Positions 23,509 to 32,681 of a DNA stretch of 64,000 nt are shown one piece after another. Source of the DNA: Streptosporangiaceae bacterium (GTDB lineage: Bacteria > Actinomycetota > Actinomycetes > Streptosporangiales > Streptosporangiaceae). Position 1 is the stretch's first letter, and every line of letters begins with the position of its first letter. The stretch spans positions 29,395-93,394 of the forward strand of contig JAFAZE010000145.1 of the NCBI GenBank assembly GCA_019239975.1, written 5' to 3'. Both the position numbers and the translations under genes were made by a program. The notes beneath the pieces were generated by a model. The model worked only from the letters and a program-made list of their open reading frames with translations. It did not search any database and was not told where the DNA came from.

Positions 23509-24588
23509 TTAGTGCGCCCATTCCTCGAGCTGGGCCACGAACGCCCGGGCGTCCGCCGGCCAGCCGAGGGACCGCAGCGCGCCGTCGTGCCCGCGCAGGC
23601 CCATCTTCACCCGCAGGTCGCGGTCGGCGTCCAGAGCGCCCGCCGCGTCCGCCGCGGCCCGGGCGTCCCCGAACGGGACCACGAAGCCGCACTCGTAGCG
23701 CTCCACCAGCTCAGCCGCCAGCGGCAGCGGCGTGGAGATCACCGGGACTCCCCTGGCCATGTACTCCACGACCTTGGTCGGCATCGAGGACCGGAAGTTC
23801 GGCTCGTCCCGCAGCAGCGACAGCCCGGCGAGCGCCCCGTCCACCAGGCGCATGGCCTCGTCGTTCGGCACGAAACCGTGCCAGCGCACCGCCTCACCGG
23901 CGGCCTCGATGTGCGCCCGCGCCTGCGCGTCGGCGGGGCCGACCAGGTGCACGGTGATGCCATGCGGCGCGAGCAGGCGGCCCAGCTCGCACATGTCGCC
24001 GCTGCCCCGGTCGGGCGACAGGTGACCGACGTACACCACCCTCCGCTCATCGTCGGGCGGCGCCGGATGATGCGGAACGTAGGTGGTGTTGCGCACCACC
24101 GGATGCGGCCGGCGGAACCGGGCGGCGTAGCCCTGCTCGGCGAGGATCAGGTGCAGCCGGCGCTCCGCCAGGCGCTCCGCGGCGATCACCCCGGCGGCGG
24201 CGAGCGGGCGCAGCGGGCGGGGCAGCCACGCCTTGGTGCTCAGCGCCGCGGCCGTGTCCTCGTGCACGTCCCAGACCGTGGGCGGCCTGCGGCGCGGCAG
24301 CACGAGCAGCAGCTCGGGATCGTGCACGAGCAGCAGGTTCGCGCCCGCCACGTTCCTGGCCAGGGCCCTGCGCGCGGCGCGGAGCGCGGCCAGCCGGCGC
24401 CTGCCCGCGGCCCGCGGGATAGCGACCGTGTGAAGAGATGCCACCGTCCGTTCAGAAGAAAAATTCGGCTCCCCCACCGGTGCTATGTAGGTGACCTCAT
24501 GCCCGGCATCCAGCAGCGCGCGGATCTGCCGGTAGTAGATCCGGGCGTCCGCGGGGTGGTGCACTACCGTGCAGACGACGACGTGCAT
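23509..24588 (-). CDS. GT4-type glycosyltransferase
   Basis: 359 residues from ATG 24588. MHVVVCTVVHHPADARIYYR then ALLDAGHEVTYIAP is the N-terminal GT-B opening. LLLVHDPELLLVLP follows, and RRVVYVGHLSPDRG starts the C-terminal Rossmann domain. MPTKVVEYMARGVPVISTPL contains the donor-binding Glu (E of the EX7E-like motif). It transfers a sugar from an activated donor during polysaccharide assembly; donor and acceptor are unknown. It is 7 bp downstream of the UDP-sugar dehydrogenase gene and cotranscribed with it. Confidence 0.82.
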   Translation of the reverse strand: MHVVVCTVVHHPADARIYYRQIRALLDAGHEVTYIAPVGEPNFSSERTVASLHTVAIPRAAGRRRLAALRAARRALARNVAGANLLLVHDPELLLVLPRRRPPTVWDVHEDTAAALSTKAWLPRPLRPLAAAGVIAAERLAERRLHLILAEQGYAARFRRPHPVVRNTTYVPHHPAPPDDERRVVYVGHLSPDRGSGDMCELGRLLAPHGITVHLVGPADAQARAHIEAAGEAVRWHGFVPNDEAMRLVDGALAGLSLLRDEPNFRSSMPTKVVEYMARGVPVISTPLPLAAELVERYECGFVVPFGDARAAADAAGALDADRDLRVKMGLRGHDGALRSLGWPADARAFVAQLEEWAH

Positions 24589-24595
24589 CGCTGGC

Positions 24596-25849
24596 TCACA
24601 GGACGTCGACGGTGCCGCCGTCGCCGGCGGCGGCCTGCCCCCGGGTGTCGAGCAGCAGGCGGGCGCGGCGGGCGATGTCATCGAGGTCGTAGGCGCTGTG
24701 CGCCTGCAGCAGGATCGTCAGGTCGGCGTCGGCGGTGGCCTCCGCGGCGCGCGGCACGCCCCGCCCGTCGACCTGCCAGCTATCGACGAACGGATCGTGG
24801 TAGCTGAGCACCGCGCCGCGGGACAGCAGCTTGCGCGCGATCGGCCGGGCCGGGGACTCCCGCTGGTCGGCGATGTCCCGCTTGTAGGTCACGCCGAGCA
24901 GCAGCACCCGCGCGCCGTTGAGCGGCTTGGCGTCGCGGTTGAGCAGCTCGGCGGCGCGGTCCACGATGTAGCCGGGCATCCGGCTGTTGATCTCCTGCGC
25001 CAGCTCGACGAAACGGAACGGATAGCCGAGCGTGCGGACCTTGTAGGACAGGTAGTTCGGGTCGATCGGGATGCAGTGGCCGCCGACGCCGGGGCCCGGG
25101 TAGAACGGCTGGAAGCCGAACGGCTTGGTGGCGGCGCACCGAATCGCGTCCCAGAGGTCGACGCCGAGTTCGTGGCAGAAGATCGCCATCTCGTTGACCA
25201 GCGCGATGTTCACGTGCCTGTAGGTGTTCTCCAGCAGCTTGGCCATCTCCGCCTCGCGCGCCGACTTCGCCGGCACCACCCGGTCGCAGACCTGGCCGTA
25301 GAACCGCGTCGCCGCCTCGGTGCAGGCTGGGGTCACCCCGCCGACAACCTTGGGCGTGTTGCGGATGCCGTACACCTCGTTGCCCGGGTCGATCCGCTCC
25401 GGCGAGAAGGCCAGCGAGAAGCCGATCCCCGCGGTCAGGCCGGAGGCCTTCTCCAGCACCGGCCTGACCACCTCGTCGGTGGTGCCCGGGTACGTCGTGG
25501 ACTCCAGGACCACGAGCGTGCCCTGCCGCAGCAGGCGCCCCGCCGTCTGCGTCGCCGCGCGGACGGCGGTCAGGTCGGGCCCGTCGGATTCGGAGAGCGG
25601 GGTCGGCACGCAGATGACGATCACGTCCGGGTCCCCCGCCGCGGCCTCGTCATCGGTGGCGCGGAAACCCCGCGCCAGCATCGCCGCCACGTCGTCGTCG
25701 CCGATGTCGTCGACGTGGGACCGGCCGCCGTTCAGCCCGTCGACGGTCGAACGCCGGGTGTCGAAGCCGGTCACGTTCAGCCCGGCCTTCGCAGCCTCCT
25801 GGGCCAGCGGCAGCCCCACGTAGCCAAGCCCGATCACCAGGACGTTCAC
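24596..25849 (-). CDS. wecC: UDP-N-acetyl-mannosamine (or -glucosamine) 6-dehydrogenase
   Basis: 417 residues from GTG 25849, with GGAGGAGGT upstream (an in-frame ATG at 25885 gives a slightly longer protein). VNVLVIGLGYVGLPLAQEAA is the NAD site. ICVPTPLSE, LLENTYRHVNIALVNEMAIF and the catalytic Cys in GPGVGGHCIPIDP mark the UDP-sugar dehydrogenase family. The C-terminal domain ends ATADADLTILL. The protein length and VNIALVNEMAIF favour the WecC/WbpA branch (N-acetylhexosamine donors) over UDP-glucose dehydrogenase. With the 2-epimerase across the divergent promoter, UDP-ManNAcA is the likely product. Confidence 0.8.
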   Translation of the reverse strand: MNVLVIGLGYVGLPLAQEAAKAGLNVTGFDTRRSTVDGLNGGRSHVDDIGDDDVAAMLARGFRATDDEAAAGDPDVIVICVPTPLSESDGPDLTAVRAATQTAGRLLRQGTLVVLESTTYPGTTDEVVRPVLEKASGLTAGIGFSLAFSPERIDPGNEVYGIRNTPKVVGGVTPACTEAATRFYGQVCDRVVPAKSAREAEMAKLLENTYRHVNIALVNEMAIFCHELGVDLWDAIRCAATKPFGFQPFYPGPGVGGHCIPIDPNYLSYKVRTLGYPFRFVELAQEINSRMPGYIVDRAAELLNRDAKPLNGARVLLLGVTYKRDIADQRESPARPIARKLLSRGAVLSYHDPFVDSWQVDGRGVPRAAEATADADLTILLQAHSAYDLDDIARRARLLLDTRGQAAAGDGGTVDVL

Positions 25850-25894
25850 AAACGCCGACCTCCTCCACTCGGGGTGACCCTCCATGGTAGAGGG

Positions 25895-27625
25895 TCACAG
25901 GGCCCCAAGGCGGGCGTACGCGTCGCGGTACCTGGCGGCGTTTTGCGCCCAGGTCCGGTCCGCGGCCACCCACTCGCGGGCGGCGGCGCCGAGTTTCGCC
26001 CGCAGGCCCGGGTCGCCGAGCAGCCGCTCGAGGCGCTCCGCCAGGGAGACCGGATCCTGCGGCGTCGCCAGCATCCCCGTCACCCCGTCTTTGACTATCT
26101 CCGCCAGTGCCCGCACGCCGCTGACAACCACGGGCAGCCCGCTCGCCATCGCCTCTACGGGCTTCAGCGGCGTCACGAGCTGGCATACTCGGTCACGGGT
26201 CCGGGGGACGACGAACACATCGAGGACGGCGTGGAATTCACGGACTTTGCTCACCGGCACCCGGCCGGTGAAGATGGCGTCAAGGCCGAGCGCGGCCGCC
26301 TGGCGCTGCAGTGCCGCGCGTTCCGGCCCGTCTCCGACGATCAGCGCGCGGACGGGCAGGCCACGCTCGGTGAGGATGGCCGTGGCCTCGAGCAGCGTTC
26401 CGATGCCCTCGTGCGCGGCCAGGCTGGAGACCAGGCCCACCACCCGCTCCCCGGGCCGGATGCCGAGCCCGGCGCGGAGGGCGCCGCCTTCCGGCAGCGG
26501 CCGAAGGAAGTCACCGGACACCGCGTTCGGCACGATGATCACCTTGTCCCGCGGCACGCCGCGGGACAGAATCTCCTCGCGCATCGCCTCGCCGAGCGTG
26601 ACCACCAGGTCGGCCTGCCGCATGCACCAGGTCTCCAGGTCGCGGCTGAGCCGGTACCGCTCGCTGTCCGCCAGGTCCGGCCCGTCCCCCACGCCGTCCC
26701 CGGCGTGCCGGGACAGCCAGGTGTCCTCCCAGAAGCCGCGCACCTCGTAGACGAGCGGCAGCCCGGACGCCTCGCGCAGCGCTATGCCGGTCAGCGCGTT
26801 GGCGTAGTTGCTCGCCGCGTGCAGCACGGCCGGCCGAAGCCGTGCGGTGAGCGCGGCGGCGAGCTCGGCGCCGCGCTGCGCGGCGGCGTCGGCGAGCTGC
26901 GGCATCAGCCAGGGCAGCAGCCTGTGGTACGGGACGCCGTCGATGGTCACCAGCGGCCTGCCGTCGAGCGTGCCGTCCGTGACCGGGAACCCGATCCTGG
27001 TCACCACGTGCGGGTCCATGCCCGCCGCGCGCTGTGCGAGCGCGATCTCCTGGGTGCGGACGGTGTAGCCGGCGTTCGTGGTCGGCAGCGCGTCGTTGAC
27101 CAGGTGGAGCACGCGCCCCGGGGTCCCGTGGCCGCCGGATGCGAGTGCTCCCGGGCCGAGGCGGACCGTTCCCGGCTCGAGCAGGGCCTGTTCCGCGCCG
27201 ATCATCCGGCGCAGCCGCCTCGCCCGCCAGCCGCGCGCCCCGTCGAGCGCCCGGAGGGCGTCGGTGAGCCGCCCCTCGCGCTGCGCCAGGCGGGCGGCGA
27301 GCCGCTTGCGCGCCTGGCCTCCGGGCCCGTGACCGGGCACCCTGGCGAGCGCGTCGCGCGCCACCCGCGGCTGGTCGACGGCGAGGCTGAAGGCGGCGAG
27401 GCGCCGCGGCGAGGCGCCGAGCACGGCCAGCGCGGCACGGCCCTCCCCCGCGCCCCACAGCGTGGCGGCGCGGCCGTACGGGCCCGCGGCGCGCAGGCAG
27501 CCGCGCAGCGGTGCGGGCAGCGCCCGCCAGGCGAGCACCACGGCGCGCACCGGGTCGTCGGCGACATGCCGGATCATGATCGAGGCGGCGAGCACGGCCG
27601 CCCGCGGCTTTGGCTGTACAGTCAC
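25895..27625 (-). CDS. GT4-type glycosyltransferase with N-terminal extension
   Basis: 576 residues from GTG 27625. The first 190 residues are Ala/Arg-rich and helical without a known domain. A GT-B fold follows: RVLHLVNDALPTTNAGYTVR, then LPLVYEVRGFWED, ADLVVTLGEAMREEI, KVIIVPNAVSGDF, and the C-terminal half with VVGLVSSLAAHEGIGTLLEA, VGDGPERAAL and LKPVEAMASGLPVVVSGV (EX7E-like). It is a retaining glycosyltransferase. An ATG inside (MIRHVADD) is an alternative start. It lies 45 bp upstream of the dehydrogenase gene and is divergent from wecB with 66 bp between starts. Confidence 0.8.
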   Translation of the reverse strand: MTVQPKPRAAVLAASIMIRHVADDPVRAVVLAWRALPAPLRGCLRAAGPYGRAATLWGAGEGRAALAVLGASPRRLAAFSLAVDQPRVARDALARVPGHGPGGQARKRLAARLAQREGRLTDALRALDGARGWRARRLRRMIGAEQALLEPGTVRLGPGALASGGHGTPGRVLHLVNDALPTTNAGYTVRTQEIALAQRAAGMDPHVVTRIGFPVTDGTLDGRPLVTIDGVPYHRLLPWLMPQLADAAAQRGAELAAALTARLRPAVLHAASNYANALTGIALREASGLPLVYEVRGFWEDTWLSRHAGDGVGDGPDLADSERYRLSRDLETWCMRQADLVVTLGEAMREEILSRGVPRDKVIIVPNAVSGDFLRPLPEGGALRAGLGIRPGERVVGLVSSLAAHEGIGTLLEATAILTERGLPVRALIVGDGPERAALQRQAAALGLDAIFTGRVPVSKVREFHAVLDVFVVPRTRDRVCQLVTPLKPVEAMASGLPVVVSGVRALAEIVKDGVTGMLATPQDPVSLAERLERLLGDPGLRAKLGAAAREWVAADRTWAQNAARYRDAYARLGAL

Positions 27626-27691
27626 GGCGGCGGATAGTAGCGGGAACAGGTGAACGGAACCATTCTCACTCCAGGGAATCCAGGGAGGGCG
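27626..27691. promoter_or_regulatory. Divergent promoter region of polysaccharide genes
   Basis: Only 66 bp separate the GT4 start (minus) and the wecB start (plus). The region contains TGTACAGTCACGG and GGGAGGGCG (wecB ribosome site, 27683-27690). No obvious operator is seen. Both polysaccharide operons must be driven from this gap or from within neighbouring coding sequence. Confidence 0.4.
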
Positions 27692-28792
27692 ATGCACGCG
27701 CCCATCACGCACGTACTCGGTGCCAGGCCGAACTTCGTCAAGGCGGCGCCGGTGATCCGTGCCCTCGCCGGGCTCGGCCACGAGCAGCGGGTCGTCCACA
27801 CCGGCCAGCACTACGACGAGCGGATGTCCGACGTCTTCTTCGTCCAGCTCGGCCTGCCCGAGCCCGACGTGAACCTGGGCGTCGGGTCGGGAAGCCAGGC
27901 ACGGCAGACGGCCGAGGTCATGATCGGCATGGAGCAGGAGTTTACCGAGAACTCACCCTCGGTCGCGGTGCTGTACGGTGACGTGAACTCCACCCTCGGG
28001 GCGGCGCTGGCGGGTGCGAAGCTGGGCGTCCCGCTGGCGCACGTGGAGGCGGGCCTGCGCAGCTTCGACGACACCATGCCGGAGGAGATCAACAGGCGGC
28101 TGACCGACCAGCTGTGCGGCCTGCTGTTCGCCACCTCGCCGGAGGCGGTGGGACACCTGGCTCGTGAGGGGCGGCCGGTGTCCTCGGTGCATCTGGTGGG
28201 CAACCCGATGATCGACACGCTGCTCGCCAGCCTGGGCAAGTTCGACGACCGCGCGGCGCGCGCCGCGCACGGGCTGACCGGCCGCTACGTCGTCGCGACT
28301 CTGCACCGGCCCGGCAACGTCGACGACCCGGAGACCGCGGCGCGCCTGGTGCGGGCGCTGCACGAGGTCGCGGCCGAGGTGGACGTGATCATCCCGCTGC
28401 ACCCGCGCGGCCGCGCCACGCTGACCGCGGCCGGGCTGCTCGGTGAGCCGCGGGTGCGCGTCGTCGACCCGCTCGGCTACCTGGAGTTCATGTCGCTGGT
28501 CAGGGGCGCGGCCGCGATCATCACGGACTCCGGCGGCGTGCAGGAGGAGACCACGCTGCTGCGGGTGCCCTGCCTCACGCTGCGGCCCAGCACCGAGCGG
28601 CCGATCACGATCACCAGCGGCAGCAACCGCCTCGTCACGACGAGGGATCTCGCGGCGGCGGTGCTGAAGGCGTGCGACGACGGCCCCTACGCGGGCGAGC
28701 TGCCGCCGCTGTGGGACGGCAAGGCCGGCCCGCGGATCGCCCGGATCCTGACCGGGTGGCTGAACGCCCCGGGGGGCGGCGGCGATGACTGA
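27692..28792 (+). CDS. wecB: UDP-N-acetylglucosamine 2-epimerase (non-hydrolysing)
   Basis: 366 residues from ATG 27692 with GGGAGGGCG upstream. VLGARPNFVKAAPVIRALAG near the start, VHTGQHYDERMSDVFF, LYGDVNSTLGAALAGAKLG, LAHVEAGLRSFDDTMPEEIN and ITDSGGVQEETTLLRVPCLT are all family motifs. It interconverts UDP-GlcNAc and UDP-ManNAc. The next gene overlaps by 8 bp. Together with the dehydrogenase on the other strand it defines a ManNAc/ManNAcA branch. Confidence 0.92.
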   Translation: MHAPITHVLGARPNFVKAAPVIRALAGLGHEQRVVHTGQHYDERMSDVFFVQLGLPEPDVNLGVGSGSQARQTAEVMIGMEQEFTENSPSVAVLYGDVNSTLGAALAGAKLGVPLAHVEAGLRSFDDTMPEEINRRLTDQLCGLLFATSPEAVGHLAREGRPVSSVHLVGNPMIDTLLASLGKFDDRAARAAHGLTGRYVVATLHRPGNVDDPETAARLVRALHEVAAEVDVIIPLHPRGRATLTAAGLLGEPRVRVVDPLGYLEFMSLVRGAAAIITDSGGVQEETTLLRVPCLTLRPSTERPITITSGSNRLVTTRDLAAAVLKACDDGPYAGELPPLWDGKAGPRIARILTGWLNAPGGGGDD

Positions 28793-30461
28793 CCTGGAAC
28801 CCGGCGACGCGGCCCCCGGCGATCCCGGGATCATCGCCGAGCGGGAACGCCTGGCCAGGACGCTGCGCGACACCAGGCTGCAGCTTGCGATGACGGAGGC
28901 GCGGCTGGCCGCGCTGGAGCAGTCGGCGACGATGGGCATCGGCCGCGCGGTCGTGAACGCGGCACGGCGGCCGTGGCCGCGCGGCGCGCTGCTGCCGAGG
29001 GAGATCTACCGGCTGTGGCGCGAGCGCAGCGGCGGCAAGGAGGGCGCGACGCTGGCGGCGCAGCTCGCCGCGGCGCAGCTCAACGACCTCGCGGGGGCGG
29101 GCGAGCGGTACCTGTCCGCGCTCACCGTGCCCGGCAGGCCGGAGCTGGCGGATCCGGCGCTCACGCTGGCGGGCCAGCCCGACGGCGCGGCCGGCCTGGT
29201 GATCGCCGGCGCGCTGACCGCCCTCGGCTGCGCGACGCTGGCACCGGACGCGGTGGTGCACCCGCTGCTTCCGCACGACGCCGACGTGGTGCTCGAGTCC
29301 ACCGGCGCCGACCTGGTGCTCATCCAGGCGTCCGCGCTGCTGGCCGGCTCCCCGTGGGCGCACGCCACCGACCCGGCGGCGGCCGACCGCGGCAGGCGGC
29401 TGGCCCGGCTCATCGTCATGGCCCGCTCGCTCGGCAAGCCGGTGGTCCTGGTGCGTGACGTCCCGCCGGCGCTGCTGCCCGGGCTCGGCTGGCTCGCGGG
29501 CAGCTGCGACGTGGTCAGCGACGACGGGCTCGGCGTGCAGCTCGCCAGGTTCAACCCGATCGGCCTGCCGGACGGCCGGCCGACGGCCTTGGTGTACGCG
29601 GGAACGCGCGACCCGCGCGAGCCGCCGTCGCTGCGCGCGGTCCTCGACGAGCTGACCGCGAGCGGCGATGTCACGCTCGCGGCGCCGCGCTCCTGGCGCG
29701 GCCTGCCCGAGCTGTACCGGTCGCACGCGCTGTTCCTGGCCGCGACGGCCGCGCAGGCGCGCGAGCAGGCCGCTTCAGGGGCCAGGGTGGCTGGGCCGGT
29801 CACCGGCATGCCGCCCGGCGAGGCGGGCGCGGCCCTCGCGTCCGCGCGCCGCGGCGGTCCGCCCTCGCCCGCCGAGGTGCGCGCGTCGCTGCGGGAGATC
29901 TTCGCGGAGCACGCGACGCCGGTGCGGCTCGCGGCGCTGGCCAGCGCCACCGGGCTGCCCGCGGGACTGGTCGGCGGCAGGCAGATCACGGTGACCGCCG
30001 CGGCCGGCTCGGCGGCGGATGCCGCCGCCCTCGCGGCCAGCCTGACGCGGCAGCGCCTGCGCCCGGCCGAGGTCATCGTGTCGGCCGGCGCCGTAGCGGA
30101 GACGGCGGCCGCGCTGGCCGGGCTCGGCGACCGAGGTGTCGCTGTGCGGGTGGTGCCGTCTGATGGGGATATGGAACGGGCGGGGCATCTCGCCCGGCTG
30201 GCGACCTCCGGATGGGTGGCGCCGCTGGAGGCGGGGCGGGACTACCCGGCGACGTATCTCGCGGCCCTGGCCTGCGCCAGGGAATGCTCGCAGGCCGACG
30301 CCGTCGGCGTCGGCCCCGGCGACTATGAGTTCACCCGCTCGCTGGTGCCCGCGCTGGCACGCCGTGAGCTGCTCGGGCCCGACGCGCCGCCGCCGGGCAC
30401 GTGGGGAAGTCACGGGCTGCGCCTGTTCAGCGTGTCCGGTGACGACGAGGAAAAGGAGTAA
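28785..30461 (+). CDS. Uncharacterised glycosyltransferase-like protein
   Basis: 558 residues. Residues 18-48 are a predicted coiled coil (ERERLARTLRDTRLQLAMTE). A Rossmann-like middle part follows (VVLESTGADLVLIQASALL, LARLIVMARSLGKPVVLVRD), resembling CgeB/GT-B N-domains. The C-terminal region begins QITVTAAAGSAADAAALAAS then LTRQRLRPAEVIVSAG, which looks like the start of a GT2 fold, but no DxD motif is seen. It is translationally coupled to wecB (8-bp overlap) and 6 bp from the next glycosyltransferase gene. The function is inferred from context only. Confidence 0.55.
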   Translation: MTDLEPGDAAPGDPGIIAERERLARTLRDTRLQLAMTEARLAALEQSATMGIGRAVVNAARRPWPRGALLPREIYRLWRERSGGKEGATLAAQLAAAQLNDLAGAGERYLSALTVPGRPELADPALTLAGQPDGAAGLVIAGALTALGCATLAPDAVVHPLLPHDADVVLESTGADLVLIQASALLAGSPWAHATDPAAADRGRRLARLIVMARSLGKPVVLVRDVPPALLPGLGWLAGSCDVVSDDGLGVQLARFNPIGLPDGRPTALVYAGTRDPREPPSLRAVLDELTASGDVTLAAPRSWRGLPELYRSHALFLAATAAQAREQAASGARVAGPVTGMPPGEAGAALASARRGGPPSPAEVRASLREIFAEHATPVRLAALASATGLPAGLVGGRQITVTAAAGSAADAAALAASLTRQRLRPAEVIVSAGAVAETAAALAGLGDRGVAVRVVPSDGDMERAGHLARLATSGWVAPLEAGRDYPATYLAALACARECSQADAVGVGPGDYEFTRSLVPALARRELLGPDAPPPGTWGSHGLRLFSVSGDDEEKE

Positions 30462-30467
30462 CCCGCG

Positions 30468-32675
30468 GTGGCCGGATCACCCCGCGCCCTTGTTTACGGC
30501 GACGTGGACCTGAACCTGCTCGATGGCTCCGCCATCTGGCTGCAGTCGGTGACTCAGGCGCTGGCCGCGGCGGGCTGCGCGGTGACCGTCGTGCTGAAGG
30601 CGCCGGTGCGCACCGACCGGCTGATCGCCCCGCTGCGGGCGCTGGACGGCGTGACGGTGGTCAGCCCGCACGCTTCGGGGCTGGCGGGCGCCGAGCCCGA
30701 GGCCAGCCTGACCATCGCCAGGGCGGTCGGCGTGCTGGCCGCCGTCGACGCCCCGGAGCCGTTCGGCCTCGTGGTGCTGCGCGGCCGCTCGCTGGTCTCG
30801 GCGGCCGCCGCCGACGGCAGGTTCGGCGGGCGCCTGTGGGCCTACCTCACCGACGTTCCGCAATCCGTGCCGGCGATGACGCCGGAGGCGGCGAAGGACC
30901 TGGCGCAGATCGCGAAGGCCGCACGGTACCTGCTGTGCCAGACCGAGGAACTGCGCTGCTTCCTCGAGGGCAGTGTGGCCGAGGCGTGCGGGAAGTGCGT
31001 GCTGCTGCCGCCCATCCTGCCGCCCGCGGGCGCGCCGGTGCGGCCGGACAAGCCGGCCGGTGACCCGCTGCGGCTCGTCTACACCGGGAAGTTCGCGCCG
31101 CGCTGGAACACCCTCGAGATGACCCGGCTGCCGGGCCTGCTCGCCGCCCGCGGCGCGCGCGCCGAGGTGCACATGGTGGGCGACAAGATCCACGACGACC
31201 GGTCCGACCCCAGCTACAAGCGCCGGATGCGCGCCGCGCTCGATGAGATCACCTGGCACGGCGGGCAGCCGCGCGCGGAGGCGATGCGGATCGCCGCGTC
31301 CTGCGACATCGGCCTGAGCTGGCGCCATCCGGAGCTGGACGCCTCGCTCGAGCTGTCCACGAAGGTCCTCGAGTTCGGCGCGCTCGGCCTGCCGGTGATC
31401 CTCAACCGGACGCCCATGCACGAGGCGCTGCTGGGCGCGGACTACCCGCTGTTCGCCGCCAGCATCGACGACGCCGCCGACGCCGCCGCGGCGGCGGCCG
31501 CGGACCCGGCGGTGTTCCGGCTGGCCGCGGCGCGCACCGGCGCGGCGGCCGCGCGGTTCACGCTGGAGCGCGCGGCCGGGCGGCTGCGCGAGTATGTGGC
31601 GCGCGCTGTGCCAGCCCAAGCGTCCTGCGCTGCGTCCGCCCCCCCGCTTCGTGTCGTCATCGCGGGGCACGACCTGAAGTTCTTCACCCCGGTGATCGAC
31701 TACCTGCGGCTGCAGCCGGACCTGGAGGTGCGGATCGACCAGTGGGCGGCGCTCGGCGAGCACGACCCGGCGGTCAGCCGTGAGCTCGCGGGCTGGGCGG
31801 ACGTGGTGATCTGCGAGTGGTGCGGGCCGAACGCGGTCTGGTACAGCCGGCATAAGCGCCGGGGCTCCCGGCTGCTCGTGCACCTGCACCGGTTCGAGCT
31901 GTACTCGCACTACCCGGGCCAGGTCAGGATCGGCCAGGTGGACCAGGTGATCTGCGTCAGCGAACACTACGCGCGGCTGTGCCGCGAGCACACCGGCTGG
32001 CCCGCCGCCAAGATCGTGACGGTGCCGAACCCGCTGGACGTCAGCCAGCTCGACCGGGCCAAGCTGGAGGGCGCCAGGTTCAGCATAGGAATGATCGGCA
32101 TCGTCCCGTCACGCAAGCGTCTCGACCTGGCGCTCGACGTGCTCGAGGAGCTGCGCCGCGACGACGACCGCTACCTGCTGTTCGTCAAGTCCGGTATGCC
32201 GTGGAAACACTGGTGGGTGTGGCAGAACCCGGCCGAGCGCGAGCACTACACGACCGCGCTGCGCCGGATCCAGCGGTCACCGCTGCTGCGCGGCGCGGTC
32301 GTGTTCGACGACGCGGGCCCGGACGTCGCGGCCTGGCTGCGCCGCGCCGGGTTCGTGCTGTCCACCAGCGACGACGAGAGCTTCCACGTGGCGCCGGCCG
32401 AGGGCATGGCCTCCCGCGCGGTGCCCGTGATCAGGCACTGGCCGGGCGCGGAGACCATCTACGACCGCCGCTGGATACACGAGACACCGGCGGACATGGC
32501 CGCGGCCATCGCCGCGCTGAGCGATGACGCCGGCTGGCGCGCGGCGGGCGACGCCGCCCGCGCCCAGGCCGATGGCTTCGAGCTGGGCAAGGTGTGCCGG
32601 GCGTGGCGCGGCCTGCTCACCGAGGACCTGGCTCCCGGCAACGGGCCGGTGCCCGTGCTGCAGGGCTCGGCGTGA
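30468..32675 (+). CDS. Tandem-domain GT4-type glycosyltransferase
   Basis: 735 residues from GTG 30468 (AAAAGGAG upstream). It contains two GT-B units. The first, residues 5-380, has ALVYGDVDLNLLDGSAIWLQ, LRLVYTGKFAPRWNTLEM, and LELSTKVLEFGALGLPVILN. The second, residues 395-725, has LRVVIAGHDLKFFTPVIDYL, ICEWCGPNAVWYSRHKR, FSIGMIGIVPSRKRLDLALD and DDESFHVAPAEGMASRAVPV. The second carries the clearer EX7E-like motif. A two-site enzyme could add two residues or make alternating linkages. It belongs to the wecB operon. Confidence 0.75.
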   Translation: MAGSPRALVYGDVDLNLLDGSAIWLQSVTQALAAAGCAVTVVLKAPVRTDRLIAPLRALDGVTVVSPHASGLAGAEPEASLTIARAVGVLAAVDAPEPFGLVVLRGRSLVSAAAADGRFGGRLWAYLTDVPQSVPAMTPEAAKDLAQIAKAARYLLCQTEELRCFLEGSVAEACGKCVLLPPILPPAGAPVRPDKPAGDPLRLVYTGKFAPRWNTLEMTRLPGLLAARGARAEVHMVGDKIHDDRSDPSYKRRMRAALDEITWHGGQPRAEAMRIAASCDIGLSWRHPELDASLELSTKVLEFGALGLPVILNRTPMHEALLGADYPLFAASIDDAADAAAAAAADPAVFRLAAARTGAAAARFTLERAAGRLREYVARAVPAQASCAASAPPLRVVIAGHDLKFFTPVIDYLRLQPDLEVRIDQWAALGEHDPAVSRELAGWADVVICEWCGPNAVWYSRHKRRGSRLLVHLHRFELYSHYPGQVRIGQVDQVICVSEHYARLCREHTGWPAAKIVTVPNPLDVSQLDRAKLEGARFSIGMIGIVPSRKRLDLALDVLEELRRDDDRYLLFVKSGMPWKHWWVWQNPAEREHYTTALRRIQRSPLLRGAVVFDDAGPDVAAWLRRAGFVLSTSDDESFHVAPAEGMASRAVPVIRHWPGAETIYDRRWIHETPADMAAAIAALSDDAGWRAAGDAARAQADGFELGKVCRAWRGLLTEDLAPGNGPVPVLQGSA

Positions 32676-32681
32676 GGCGGC

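Noticed and set aside
24569..27637. A very long plus-strand open frame opposite the dehydrogenase and GT4 genes
   Set aside because: It is the antisense of well-supported genes; composition is Arg/Gly/Pro-rich with no domain, as expected from GC bias.
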